The translations under genes were made by a program, and so were the position numbers. Shown piece by piece: positions 41,371-50,346 of a stretch of DNA of 64,000 nucleotides; position 1 is the stretch's first letter, and each line of letters starts with the position of its first letter. The stretch comes from Caryophanales bacterium (GTDB taxonomy: Bacteria; Bacillota_I; Bacilli_A; RF39; UBA660). The stretch lies in the NCBI GenBank assembly GCA_016290885.1, contig JAEEVN010000004.1:1-64000 (forward strand), written 5' to 3'. Under the pieces are notes generated by a model. That model was not told where the DNA came from and searched no databases. It saw only the letters and a list, made by a program, of their open reading frames with translations.

Positions 41371-43689
41371 TTTATTTACCTTTAAAGTAAAGTTTTCTAT
41401 CTCTGGCATATCTACACCATATTCTTTAATATATTTATCATGTTCACTAAGCATATTATTACAATAATTAATTAAATTATCTTTATTATCATTATCAATA
41501 TACTTTAAAGCTGCCATTGCTATATGATATCTATCTATTTCATTTTTAACTCTTTGATCAAATGAAGTAGTAATAGTACCTTCCTCTTTATACCCATGAA
41601 CATGGAAATTATTGTTATATCTCTTATATATTAATTGATGTATTAAGTTAGGATATCCATGGAAATTAAATATAACTGGTTTATCAGTAGTAAAATAATT
41701 ATTAAAATCAAAATCAGTTAATCCATGAGGAGAATTAGTACTTGATTCTAATTTAAACAAATCTACTACTACTATTGTTCTTATTTTTATATTTGGGCAG
41801 AATTCTTTTATTAAATTATGTGCAGCGAATAATTCAAGTGTTGGTGTTTCTCCAGAAGATGCAAGTACTATATCAGGATCTTCTTCGCTTAACCAAGGAA
41901 CTATTATTAATCCATCTGTACATAGTTTAATAGCTTCTTCCTTATTAAACCATTGGAATCTAGGATGTTTAGAAGCTACAATAGTGTTTATATAATCTTT
42001 TGTTCTTAAACAATGATCTAATGTACTAATAAGAGTATTAGTATCACAAGGTAGATACATTCTCATTATTTCACTCTTTTTAGAAGTAATATGATTTAAG
42101 AATCCAGGATCTTGATGTGTATAACCATTATGATCTTGTTGCCATGCATGTGATGTTAATAATATATTTAAAGATGATATAGATTTTCTAAAATCTAATT
42201 CTTTAGATACTTTAATCCATTTTGAATGTTGAGATACCATTGAGTCAACGATTCTTATAAATGCTTCATAACTTGCAAATAATCCATGTCTACCTGTTAA
42301 AAGATATCCTTCAAGCATACCTTCACAGACATGTTCTGATAAAAATGAGTCAATTATATTTCCATCATGGCTTAAATTTTCATCTGTATCTAGAATTTCA
42401 CCATTAAATCTTCTTTTTTCTGTATCAAATATATTAAACAATCTATTTGACATAGCTTCATCAGGACAAAATAGCTTAAAATTATCATTTTTTGCCATAA
42501 TATCACGTATAAATTTACTAGCTTCTTCAGTATCTTGTTTGATAACCTTTCCAGGAGTATCAAAATCTAACATATATTTATGAAAATCTGGCATATCTAG
42601 CTCTTTTAAAAGCATTCCTCCATTGGCATAAGGACTACTTCCCATCCTTTTTTCACCTTTTGGAATGATTGATTTAATATCTTCAAGTAACTTTCCATCT
42701 TTATCAAAACAATTTTCTATATGATAACTCTTTAACCAACTTTCAAGAGGAATAATATTCTCTGGATGAGATTCATCCACTAGTAATGGAACTTGATGTG
42801 ATCTGAATGAACCCTCAACTTTTTTACCATCGACTACTTCTGGTCCAGTCCATCCTTTTAAAGTCTTTAATATTATCATTGGATAAATAGGTCTACTATC
42901 ATCAGAAGATTCTTTTATATTTTTTATTTTACTTATAACATAGTCCATAGCTAAAGACATATTACTTTGTAATGTATTTATATTATTTCCTTTAACTATA
43001 ATAGGTTCATATCCATATCCTTTAAATAAATTCTTTAATTCTTCATCACTTATTCTAGAAAGTATTGTAGGATTACTTATTTTATAACCATTTAGATGTA
43101 ATATTGGTAATACTACACCATCTTTATGTTTGTTTATTATCTTATTTATATGCCATGAAGTAGATAAAGGACCTGTTTCAGCTTCTCCATCCCCAATTAC
43201 ACATGCAGCGATTAAATTAGGATTATCAAGTACTGCACCATAAGCATGAGCAAGACTATATCCTAGTTCTCCACCTTCATTTATAGATCCAGGAACTTCT
43301 GGAGAACAATGTGAAGATACTCCCCCTGGGAATGAGAATTGTTTAAATAGTTTTTTCATTCCTTCTTTATCTTGAGTAATATTTGGGTATACTTCAGAAT
43401 AAGTTCCTTCTAAATAAGTATTAGCAATCATAGCATTTCCACCATGACCTGGTCCTGATATATAAATCATATCTAAATTATATTTAACTATTACTCTATT
43501 TAAGTGTTCATATATAAAGTTTTGCCCTACTGTAGTACCAAAATGCCCTACTATTTTCTTTTTTATATCACTTAATTCTAAAGGTCTTTCAAGCAAAGGA
43601 TTATCAAGTAAGTATAATTGCCCTACAGTTAAATAATTAGCAGCATCAAAGTATCGATTTAATAAATCTAATTCTTTTTCACTTATCAT
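41368..43689 (-). CDS. xfp: Xylulose-5-phosphate/fructose-6-phosphate phosphoketolase
   Basis: 773 aa, ThDP-dependent enzyme that splits xylulose-5-P (or fructose-6-P) with phosphate to acetyl-P. Family signatures: GHFGTTVGQNFIYEHLNR, the ISGPGHGGNA motif, FSFPGGVSSHCSPEVPGSINEGGELGYSLAHAYGA in outline, and GDGEAETGPL (ThDP motif). With ackA at 45.0-46.2 kb it gives ATP by substrate-level phosphorylation, as in heterofermenters. Full length, monocistronic. Confidence 0.97.
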   Translation of the reverse strand: MISEKELDLLNRYFDAANYLTVGQLYLLDNPLLERPLELSDIKKKIVGHFGTTVGQNFIYEHLNRVIVKYNLDMIYISGPGHGGNAMIANTYLEGTYSEVYPNITQDKEGMKKLFKQFSFPGGVSSHCSPEVPGSINEGGELGYSLAHAYGAVLDNPNLIAACVIGDGEAETGPLSTSWHINKIINKHKDGVVLPILHLNGYKISNPTILSRISDEELKNLFKGYGYEPIIVKGNNINTLQSNMSLAMDYVISKIKNIKESSDDSRPIYPMIILKTLKGWTGPEVVDGKKVEGSFRSHQVPLLVDESHPENIIPLESWLKSYHIENCFDKDGKLLEDIKSIIPKGEKRMGSSPYANGGMLLKELDMPDFHKYMLDFDTPGKVIKQDTEEASKFIRDIMAKNDNFKLFCPDEAMSNRLFNIFDTEKRRFNGEILDTDENLSHDGNIIDSFLSEHVCEGMLEGYLLTGRHGLFASYEAFIRIVDSMVSQHSKWIKVSKELDFRKSISSLNILLTSHAWQQDHNGYTHQDPGFLNHITSKKSEIMRMYLPCDTNTLISTLDHCLRTKDYINTIVASKHPRFQWFNKEEAIKLCTDGLIIVPWLSEEDPDIVLASSGETPTLELFAAHNLIKEFCPNIKIRTIVVVDLFKLESSTNSPHGLTDFDFNNYFTTDKPVIFNFHGYPNLIHQLIYKRYNNNFHVHGYKEEGTITTSFDQRVKNEIDRYHIAMAALKYIDNDNKDNLINYCNNMLSEHDKYIKEYGVDMPEIENFTLKVNK

Positions 43690-43750
43690 AACAATCCTCC
43701 TTATTCTTTAATATTATTATATACTATTTTTAAATAAAAAAAAAGAAGTA

Positions 43751-43999
43751 TTATTTACTTCCGTTTGTTCTTGCTAGACTAAGATTTCTAATCTTACCAC
43801 CTTGTCTTGTTTTAATACCCATCATTACTTTATTAGGGGCACCATCAAGTTTACCACAGTGTTTGCAATTTCTTACATAGTAATCTGTTGCTACTATAGC
43901 ATAAGACATACCTGCGATTGTACCTTCTTTTCGTTTTGTTTCGATTGTTCTCCAACCTGTATACTCGTGGAAACCTTTTACTTCACATGTTTTAACCAA
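43751..43999 (-). CDS. Hypothetical protein with a CxxC pair, 82 aa
   Basis: Not recognised. It contains one C-x2-C (VRNCKHCGKLDG, about 44-50) and a basic Gly/Arg-rich C-terminus (KTRQGGKIRNLSLARTNGSK) that suggests RNA or ribosome contact. No membrane segment. It has a GGAGG-type ribosome binding site and its own terminator. One Cys pair alone cannot form a full zinc site, though Cys5 and His11 could contribute. No function is proposed. Confidence 0.65.
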   Translation of the reverse strand: MVKTCEVKGFHEYTGWRTIETKRKEGTIAGMSYAIVATDYYVRNCKHCGKLDGAPNKVMMGIKTRQGGKIRNLSLARTNGSK

Positions 44000-44055
44000 C
44001 TCAATCCCTCCTTTGATGGCGTATATTATAACATATCAAAACTATTTGTAAATAA

Positions 44056-44082
44056 AAAAAGAATAATTATTTATTCTTTTTA
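44056..44082 (-). terminator. Intrinsic terminator after nrnA
   Basis: AAAGAATAA / TTATTCTTT stem with T run on the minus strand, overlapping the gene end. Confidence 0.65.
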
Positions 44083-45029
44083 TATTCTATACATACTTTA
44101 TCTAATTCCTTAATAATTTTTTCTATATCTTCAGGATTAGTTAATCTAGCTCCAGAGGCATATATATGTCCTCCTCCTCCAAATTTTTCTAAAGATGTAT
44201 TAATAATAGGTCCTCTACTTCTGGCATTAACCTTTATTAAATTATTCTTTTTGTCTTCCGTAAAGAATACCCATACTATTATTTCATTAATATTATTAAA
44301 ATTACCTATTATATTACCAGTAAGGGCTGTATCTCCACCGAATTTTTGGATTGTTTCATCATCAATGACTATATATCCAAGACCATTTTCAGTTACATTT
44401 AAATGTTCTGCTACATAACCATTAAATCTTACATCTACTAGATTTCTTCTATATAAAGTATCATATAATGGTCTAATAACTAGATCTTGTTCTTCAATTA
44501 AATTACCTATTAATTTAAATGTTTTAGGACTAGTATAATCATACATAAATCTATTAGTATCTGTTACTACTCCCATGAATAGTTTTTCAGCAGCTTCTTT
44601 GTTCATCTTTAAATCAGTATTATTTACTAATTCTATTAGCATTTGGCATACTGAAGAAGATGATTCATCTACCCATTTTAAGTCTTCAAAACATTCTATT
44701 TCTGGATGATGATCTATTTTAATAGTATATTTAAATTCGCTTGGATTAGTTATTCCATCGATTCTAATAGCATTTGGAGTATCTAGGATAATTAATAATG
44801 AATCTTTTATTTCTTTTTCATCTAATTTATCCATTTTACCCATATATTTGAATACAGAGGAATATGCTCCTACTACAGATACTTTTTTATTAGGAAAAGT
44901 ATTAATTATTATTTCTTTTAAACCTAATGTACTTCCTAAAGCATCTATATCTGCTCCTATATGTCTTGCTATTACTATCTTGTCATGTTCTTTAATTTTT
45001 TCATATATTTCATTATATATTTTTTTCAT
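44067..45029 (-). CDS. nrnA: Nano-RNase/pAp phosphatase NrnA (DHH family)
   Basis: 320 aa. DHH domain motifs: IARHIGADIDALGSTLG (D-x-D), LLIILDTPN, IDHHPE (the DHH motif), and DHHA1 C-terminal GGGGHIYASGARL. It degrades 2-5-nt oligoribonucleotides and dephosphorylates pAp. It lies 12 bp after ackA on the same strand, so cotranscription is likely. Confidence 0.95.
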   Translation of the reverse strand: MKKIYNEIYEKIKEHDKIVIARHIGADIDALGSTLGLKEIIINTFPNKKVSVVGAYSSVFKYMGKMDKLDEKEIKDSLLIILDTPNAIRIDGITNPSEFKYTIKIDHHPEIECFEDLKWVDESSSSVCQMLIELVNNTDLKMNKEAAEKLFMGVVTDTNRFMYDYTSPKTFKLIGNLIEEQDLVIRPLYDTLYRRNLVDVRFNGYVAEHLNVTENGLGYIVIDDETIQKFGGDTALTGNIIGNFNNINEIIVWVFFTEDKKNNLIKVNARSRGPIINTSLEKFGGGGHIYASGARLTNPEDIEKIIKELDKVCIEYKKNK

Positions 45030-45041
45030 ATTTACTCTTTT

Positions 45042-46235
45042 CTATTTTACTAAATTATATGTATCTCTTACCATCATTAATTCTTCGTTAGTAGGTATAA
45101 CATATATATCTATACTTGATTTATCAGTACTGATTTTTCCCTCATGTATTTCTTTAAAACCAGCGATTTTAGAATTAAATTCTAAATCTATATCTAAACC
45201 TATTGGTTTTAATCTATTAGTGATATCTTCTCTCAATTGATCACTATTTTCACCAGCACCTGCGGTAAATATTATACCATCAACCTTACCACCTAAGTCA
45301 ATATAATAATCTACTATATATTTAGCTATTCTAGCATCATACATTTCTAATGCTAATTTACACATTTCATCACCAGACATAGCACCTTCAAGTACATCTC
45401 TTCTATCACTAAATGTAGATATACCAAGTAATCCTGATTCTTTATTTAATTTATTTGTTATTTCTTCTACAGTCATTCCTGATTCTTTAGATACATATTC
45501 AATTATAGATGGATCGATAGAACCACTTCTAGTACCCATCATAAGCCCATCTAGAGGAGTTATTCCCATAGTAGTGTCATAACACTTTCCATCTTTAACG
45601 CATGAAATACTAGCTCCTGAACCTATATGGCATATTATTAAATTAACATCTTCTTTATTTAACTTATCTTTCATATATTCAGTTATATATTTATGACTAG
45701 TTCCATGGAATCCATATTTTCTAACTCCATAGTTCTTATACCATTCATATGGAACTGGGAATATATATTTATCTTTTGGCATTGTTTGATGAAATGCTGT
45801 ATCAAATATAGCTACTTGTTTAACATTTGGTAATGCTTCTTTAAATGCTTCAATACCTGCTAAATTACCTGGATGATGTAGAGGTCCTAATTTAGTTAAT
45901 TCTTTTATATCATTTATTACTTCATCAGTAATAATAACTGATTCACTATATTTCTCTCCACCATGAAGTACTCTATTTGCTATTCCATCTATTTCATCAA
46001 GTGATTCAACTGCATGATATTTAAGTAATTCTTCTATAAGAACTTTAACAGCTTCTCCATGATCTTTTAAATATCTTTCACCTTTAATTTTTTCACCATT
46101 AACTTTAGTATTCCAAAAACTATCTTTTAAACCTATTTTTTCTATATATCCACTAATTACTACTTCTTCTTCAGGCATATTAACTAATTGGAACTTTAAT
46201 GATGAACTACCTGCATTTACTGCTAAAATTTTCAT
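45042..46235 (-). CDS. ackA: Acetate kinase
   Basis: 397 aa. Both PROSITE-type signatures are present: ILAVNAGSSSLKFQL at the N-terminus and the MGTRSGSIDPSII / GGKVDGIIFTAGAGENS regions; RYGFHGTSHKY-like motif reads KYGFHGTSHKYI. It makes ATP and acetate from acetyl phosphate supplied by the phosphoketolase. Full length. GTAGGTGATTTT precedes the ATG. Confidence 0.98.
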   Translation of the reverse strand: MKILAVNAGSSSLKFQLVNMPEEEVVISGYIEKIGLKDSFWNTKVNGEKIKGERYLKDHGEAVKVLIEELLKYHAVESLDEIDGIANRVLHGGEKYSESVIITDEVINDIKELTKLGPLHHPGNLAGIEAFKEALPNVKQVAIFDTAFHQTMPKDKYIFPVPYEWYKNYGVRKYGFHGTSHKYITEYMKDKLNKEDVNLIICHIGSGASISCVKDGKCYDTTMGITPLDGLMMGTRSGSIDPSIIEYVSKESGMTVEEITNKLNKESGLLGISTFSDRRDVLEGAMSGDEMCKLALEMYDARIAKYIVDYYIDLGGKVDGIIFTAGAGENSDQLREDITNRLKPIGLDIDLEFNSKIAGFKEIHEGKISTDKSSIDIYVIPTNEELMMVRDTYNLVK

Positions 46236-46264
46236 AAAATCACCTACCTCTATAATTATACAAC

Positions 46265-46292
46265 AAAAAAAGCATATTTTAAATATGCTTTA
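46265..46292 (-). terminator. Intrinsic terminator after the 274-aa tail-anchored gene
   Basis: AAAGCATATTT / AAATATGCTTT stem with T run on the minus strand. Confidence 0.75.
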
Positions 46293-47114
46293 TACTAACT
46301 TTAATATTAAGTTTACTATAATAATTGCATATACTACAACTATTATACTAAGAACAAATATATCTGCAAAACCTGCATTTTGACTAGTTATAGGAGCTAT
46401 TTTATCTTCTGCTAAAGGTATTACTTTCTTTGGTTCTTCTTTAGTTGGATTTAATACAACTTTTACTTTATCTATATATTCCTTCATCTTTCTATTAATA
46501 TCTTCTTCAGTAATTTGTACTTGATCAGGATACATACTAGCAGCTTCTAAATATACTTTTAAGTTATTAAAACTACTTGCTATCTTTTCATCATCACTTG
46601 CATTAGAAAAATTAACATTTCCAATATATTTACCTGTTTTATCATAATTTTGTAAGTCTAAATCAAAATCATAATGTTCTTTAATAGATTTAACTACTTC
46701 ATCAATAGTATTTTTTTCTACTATATCGATAGCCTTATTTATATCTATTAAACCAGTAGATTCATTTACTGCAAAATCTTTTAATAAGTTATCTAATCCT
46801 GCTTTACTTTTAATTTCAGTTAATATCTTTATATCATTTAATGTTTCTTTATCTGATTCACTTGATATAACTTTAGGTTCTACCATACTAATTGGTTCTT
46901 CTTTTACTTCTTCTCTTAGGAATGTATTATTATTTAAAAAACTAATTACAGCAGTTTCATCAATAATATTTTCTAATTCATCAATAGAAATATTCTTAGT
47001 AAAACCATTATAAGATAATACTATTTCGCCAGTACTTTGATTTAATCCTTTAATATATTTTTGTATAAAAGGATTACTATTATAATAATTAACTAACCTA
47101 GTTTTTATATCCAT
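46290..47114 (-). CDS. Hypothetical tail-anchored protein, 274 aa
   Basis: Not recognised. A soluble helical body (MDIKTRLVNYYNSNPFIQKYIKGLN..) ends in a C-terminal membrane helix (about 252-272, FVLSIIVVVYAIIIVNLILKLV in outline) with almost nothing after it, so the bulk is probably cytosolic. The middle has acidic helices and a Pro/Lys-rich linker before the helix. Start: ATG 47114 after AAGGTGGTATGTATT; the in-frame GTG four codons earlier is part of that site. Same strand as the next genes but with its own terminator. Confidence 0.72.
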   Translation of the reverse strand: MDIKTRLVNYYNSNPFIQKYIKGLNQSTGEIVLSYNGFTKNISIDELENIIDETAVISFLNNNTFLREEVKEEPISMVEPKVISSESDKETLNDIKILTEIKSKAGLDNLLKDFAVNESTGLIDINKAIDIVEKNTIDEVVKSIKEHYDFDLDLQNYDKTGKYIGNVNFSNASDDEKIASSFNNLKVYLEAASMYPDQVQITEEDINRKMKEYIDKVKVVLNPTKEEPKKVIPLAEDKIAPITSQNAGFADIFVLSIIVVVYAIIIVNLILKLV

Positions 47115-47178
47115 AATACATACCACCTTATTATATATAATTATAACATAATATGTTTAAAAATGATATAAAAATAAT

Positions 47179-47204
47179 AAAAAAAGAAGTCATAGACTTC
47201 TTAT
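47179..47204 (-). terminator. Intrinsic terminator after the 296-aa gene
   Basis: AAGAAGTC / GACTTCTT stem with a 4-nt loop and T run on the minus strand. Confidence 0.75.
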
Positions 47205-48091
47205 TTATCTTGTAATACGCTTAGGATTCCATCCATTTTCTTTTGAACACCAGTTAATTGTTCTTCTAATTCTTCATTTTTCTTTTTGATTTCTTCTTTT
47301 TCATTACTTAAACTTAATGCTTCTTTTTGTTTTTCAAATAAATCAAATTTAGTCTTAGATAATTCTTCTTCTAAATCTTCTATTTGTTTTTGTTGTTTAG
47401 CATATACATCCATTAATACTGGTTCAACTGTTTTCTTAAATTGATCTTCATAATCAACTCTTTGAACTCTAGATTCATATACTGGTTTTTCTACTACTGG
47501 TTTTGGTTCTATTATCTTAGGTTCAATTATTTTTGGTTCTTCTTTAGCAGGTTCTTCTACTTTAGCAGCTGTTTCCATAACAGATTGAATTGTTTTATTT
47601 CTTGCTTGCAATTCTTCAAAAGTAGGAATCTTTATAGTTTTTTCTATTTCAGGTTCTTTAGTTTCTACTACTGGTTTTTCTAAAGTTACAGGAGCTACTT
47701 CAGTTTCTTCACTATACTTAGAGCCAATAACATCAGCGAATTTCTTAGATACTAATAGTTTCTTTGGCTTTCTTACTGCTATTTCTTCTCCTACTAATTT
47801 AGCATCTAATTTTATATTTTCTGGGAATGGTTCATCTTCAGATTTAGCTAATGTTTTTAATACTGATTTAAGATTATTCCATTCTTCATCAGTAGTTATT
47901 TCTCTTGAAGAATAATTACCACCTTCTGATACTAAACCTGTAACATATATTTTAATCATTCCTTCTTCATTTAATTCATTTAATGAGTAAACTATATAAT
48001 CATTTGCATTAGCTAATCTAAATTTTGAAAGAATAGTTGCATCTTGTCTAACACCATCTTCATTTATTATATATATTAATTTATCAGTCAT
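47201..48091 (-). CDS. Hypothetical protein with DUF1292-like start and C-terminal coiled coil, 296 aa
   Basis: Residues 1-60 (LIYIINEDGVRQDATILSKFRLANANDYIVYSL in outline) resemble the DUF1292 beta fold seen at 11.4 kb. A disordered middle rich in Pro, Glu and Lys follows (about 130-215, with a repeated EPKIIEPKIIEPKPVVEKP pattern), then a coiled coil (about 235-290). No membrane segment. This architecture suggests a scaffolding or adaptor role, perhaps with the tail-anchored proteins on each side. Function unknown. Confidence 0.7.
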   Translation of the reverse strand: MTDKLIYIINEDGVRQDATILSKFRLANANDYIVYSLNELNEEGMIKIYVTGLVSEGGNYSSREITTDEEWNNLKSVLKTLAKSEDEPFPENIKLDAKLVGEEIAVRKPKKLLVSKKFADVIGSKYSEETEVAPVTLEKPVVETKEPEIEKTIKIPTFEELQARNKTIQSVMETAAKVEEPAKEEPKIIEPKIIEPKPVVEKPVYESRVQRVDYEDQFKKTVEPVLMDVYAKQQKQIEDLEEELSKTKFDLFEKQKEALSLSNEKEEIKKKNEELEEQLTGVQKKMDGILSVLQDK

Positions 48092-48126
48092 ATTTATATA
48101 CTCCTTTTACTATAAAAATTATAACA

Positions 48127-48408
48127 CTATTTATTCTTTTTCGCAACAAAATATTTGCATCCAAAAGCGCAATTTTCCTCTAAATACTTATCTAAATTGC
48201 TATATTTATTAATTTTATTTGCTTTAGGATTTTTATCATCATAGAAACCTTTTAATCTAAGTTTTCCATAAGCCCAATCTCCTACTACATAATCAAATTC
48301 ATAAAAATAATCCGTAAGTTTATTTTTAAAGTCTTCAAGAACAAATCCATCTCTATTATTCTTTATTATTTCATACTTTATATTATCTATTTCTACTTGT
48401 TTATTCAT
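48127..48408 (-). CDS. YutD family protein
   Basis: 93 aa. It matches YutD-like proteins by GFVLEDFKNKLTDYFYEFDYVVGDWAYGKLRLKGFYDDKNPKA in outline, especially the D-Y-I/V-V-G-D-W-x-Y-G-x-L-R-L-K-G-F core, and a Cys-containing C-terminus (NCAFGCKYF). Conserved in Firmicutes, function unknown. ATG 48408 follows GGTGATATAT; an in-frame GTG four codons before is inside the ribosome binding site. Confidence 0.9.
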   Translation of the reverse strand: MNKQVEIDNIKYEIIKNNRDGFVLEDFKNKLTDYFYEFDYVVGDWAYGKLRLKGFYDDKNPKANKINKYSNLDKYLEENCAFGCKYFVAKKNK

Positions 48409-48436
48409 ATATATCACCAATTTAATTATAACATAA

Positions 48437-48464
48437 AAAAATAGGTTTATAACCTATTTTAATA
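48437..48464 (-). terminator. Intrinsic terminator after the 247-aa coiled-coil gene
   Basis: AAAATAGGTT / AACCTATTTT stem with T run on the minus strand. Confidence 0.7.
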
Positions 48465-49197
48465 TATATGTTTTTATTATATAGTATGCTGCTACTAGAA
48501 CACCTATTATTAATATGACTATTAGTGCTTTAATGAATCCATTAGTTCCTTTTAATGATTCTTCTAATTCACTATCAATAAAGTCTTTTTTATTAAACAT
48601 AAATGTATTTGTACTATATTCTTTAGTTTGTTTTTTATCATCTTCAGGAGTTTCTTCATTTTCTTCTTTAAGCTCTATTTTCTTGCTTTCTGAAGTTAAA
48701 TCTTTATAAGCTTCCTTTATATTAGTACTAGTTTTAGCACTAGTAAGAGTATTCATTATATCAAGCAGTTCTGTTTCTTCTTGAATTAATTTATCATATG
48801 CTTGTCTTGTCTTAGTTAATTCTTCTTCTATTTCCATATGTGGATCATATCTACTATTTTTTCTTTTTTCAGAAGCATCTAGAATTATATCTCTTTTTTC
48901 TTTAGCTTCTTTTAATACTTCATTAATATTATATACTTTTTTATTATCTTCTTCTGTTTGCCTATTGTTTAATTCTTCAAAGTTAATTGAGGGTCTTTGT
49001 TCCTTTTTTTCACTTAGTTTTCTTTCTTTATCTACAATCTCTTTAATCTTAGATATATCTATCTCTTTACTTTGATCTATAACAACAGAATTAGTATAAT
49101 TCATAGTATCATATAATTCTTCATAAAGTTTTTTATTTCTACTGCTTCTACTTTCATTAGAACTAATGGATGAATACTTATCCATTCTAGTACTCAT
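48454..49197 (-). CDS. Hypothetical tail-anchored coiled-coil protein, 247 aa
   Basis: Not recognised. Highly charged, Ser-rich at the N-terminus, with helical and coiled-coil regions (about 60-150) and a C-terminal membrane helix (about 225-243, FIKALIVILIIGVLVAAYYII). The soluble part is expected in the cytosol. It has the same general design as the 274-aa protein 1.4 kb downstream. Start: ATG 49197 after GTAGGTGATATCT. Function unknown; a role in division or envelope organisation is only a guess from the architecture. Confidence 0.7.
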   Translation of the reverse strand: MSTRMDKYSSISSNESRSSRNKKLYEELYDTMNYTNSVVIDQSKEIDISKIKEIVDKERKLSEKKEQRPSINFEELNNRQTEEDNKKVYNINEVLKEAKEKRDIILDASEKRKNSRYDPHMEIEEELTKTRQAYDKLIQEETELLDIMNTLTSAKTSTNIKEAYKDLTSESKKIELKEENEETPEDDKKQTKEYSTNTFMFNKKDFIDSELEESLKGTNGFIKALIVILIIGVLVAAYYIIKTYILK

Positions 49198-49298
49198 AGA
49201 TATCACCTACTTTACTCTTTATATAAAAATAATATCATATTTTTAAATAAATTTCTACTTTTTGTAGTATAATTAATATAATGTGTTAAGGAGGAAAA

Positions 49299-49502
49299 AT
49301 GTTTAAAGTAGATAATGATAAGTGTTTAAGATGTGGAATGTGTACTGGTATATGTCCAGACGTATTCTCATTTGATGATGAAGGAAATATTAAAGTTAAT
49401 AATGAAATTATAAATGAAGAAAATATTGATTCAGTTAATGAAGCTGTAAGTGCTTGTCCAGTAACTGCAATTAGTAAGGAAGAAAAAGAAAACAAGGATT
49501 AA
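49299..49502 (+). CDS. [4Fe-4S] ferredoxin
   Basis: 67 aa. Single-cluster ferredoxin of the Bacillus Fer type: KCLRCGMCTGICPDVFSFDD (C-x2-C-x2-C-x3-C-P) and the closing ACPVTAI Cys. The motif shows five cysteines, four of which ligate one cluster. Small electron carrier, possible donor for reductases in this anaerobe. AAGGAGGAAAA precedes the ATG. Convergent with rluB. Confidence 0.95.
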   Translation: MFKVDNDKCLRCGMCTGICPDVFSFDDEGNIKVNNEIINEENIDSVNEAVSACPVTAISKEEKENKD

Positions 49503-49514
49503 CCTTGTTTTTTT
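49489..49514. terminator. Terminator between the ferredoxin and rluB genes
   Basis: AACAAGG / CCTTGTT stem with a T run to the right, spanning the 3' overlap of the two convergent genes. Confidence 0.7.
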
Positions 49515-50221
49515 ATTTCTGAATATAATACTTTTACTTCATGAATAGATAGTTTTCTATATTTACCCGATGGTAAATCTCCTAAAGTTATAGATCCATA
49601 GGATAATCTAGTTAGTTTTAATACATCTAAATTAAAGTATTCAAATATCTTCTTTATTTCATGATTTTTACCTTCATGAATAGTTATTTCTACCATACTA
49701 ATATTCTTAGCTTTATCTATCTTTTTAACCTTTATTCTGTCTATATTATAAGATATTCCTTTAACTTTAATACCTTTCTTTAAAGTGTTTATTTCTTCTA
49801 AAGAAAGAATACCATTTATTTTAGCCAAATAAACCTTCTTAATATTAGAACTAGGTTTCATCATTAAATTAGCAAATTCTCCATCATTAGTTAGTAATAT
49901 AATACCTGTAGTATCATAATCAAGTCTTCCTATTGGATATATTCTTGTATCTATATCAAAGTAATCAAGAATAGTCTTTCTACCTTTATCATCACTAGTA
50001 GTGGATACTACTTCTCTTGGTTTATTGAATACATAGTATTCTTTTTCTTGTTTAGATAAAGTTACTCCCTCAACTTCAATTATGTCATTTGTATCAACTT
50101 TAGTACCTAGTTCAGTAACAACTGATCCATTAACCTTAACTAATCCTTTAACTATTAGTTCTTCAGCCTTACGTCTTGAACAATATCCTAAAGCACTGAT
50201 TTGTTTTTGTAATCTTTCCAT
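49499..50221 (-). CDS. rluB: 23S rRNA pseudouridine synthase, RsuA/RluB family
   Basis: 240 aa. N-terminal S4 domain (RLQKQISALGYCSRRKAEELIVKGLVKVNG in outline), catalytic GRLDYDTTGIILLTNDGEF with Asp in the R-L-D motif (about 102-104), and family C-terminus EGKNHEIKKIFEYF (family form QVRRMF). Modifies large-subunit rRNA. ATG 50221 after TAGGTGATTTTT. Monocistronic. Confidence 0.93.
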   Translation of the reverse strand: MERLQKQISALGYCSRRKAEELIVKGLVKVNGSVVTELGTKVDTNDIIEVEGVTLSKQEKEYYVFNKPREVVSTTSDDKGRKTILDYFDIDTRIYPIGRLDYDTTGIILLTNDGEFANLMMKPSSNIKKVYLAKINGILSLEEINTLKKGIKVKGISYNIDRIKVKKIDKAKNISMVEITIHEGKNHEIKKIFEYFNLDVLKLTRLSYGSITLGDLPSGKYRKLSIHEVKVLYSEIKKQG

Positions 50222-50316
50222 AAAAATCACCTAGAAGTAGTATAACATTTATTTACAAATGAAACAACAATTATTTTTACTTATACAACTCTTCCGGTGT
50301 TTCATATTATATAATA

Positions 50317-50346
50317 AAAAAAGATATTCAATGAATATCTTTTTAT
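50317..50346 (-). terminator. Intrinsic terminator of the adhesin operon
   Basis: AAAGATATTCA / TGAATATCTTT stem, T run on the minus strand, overlapping the end of the anchored adhesin gene. Confidence 0.75.
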
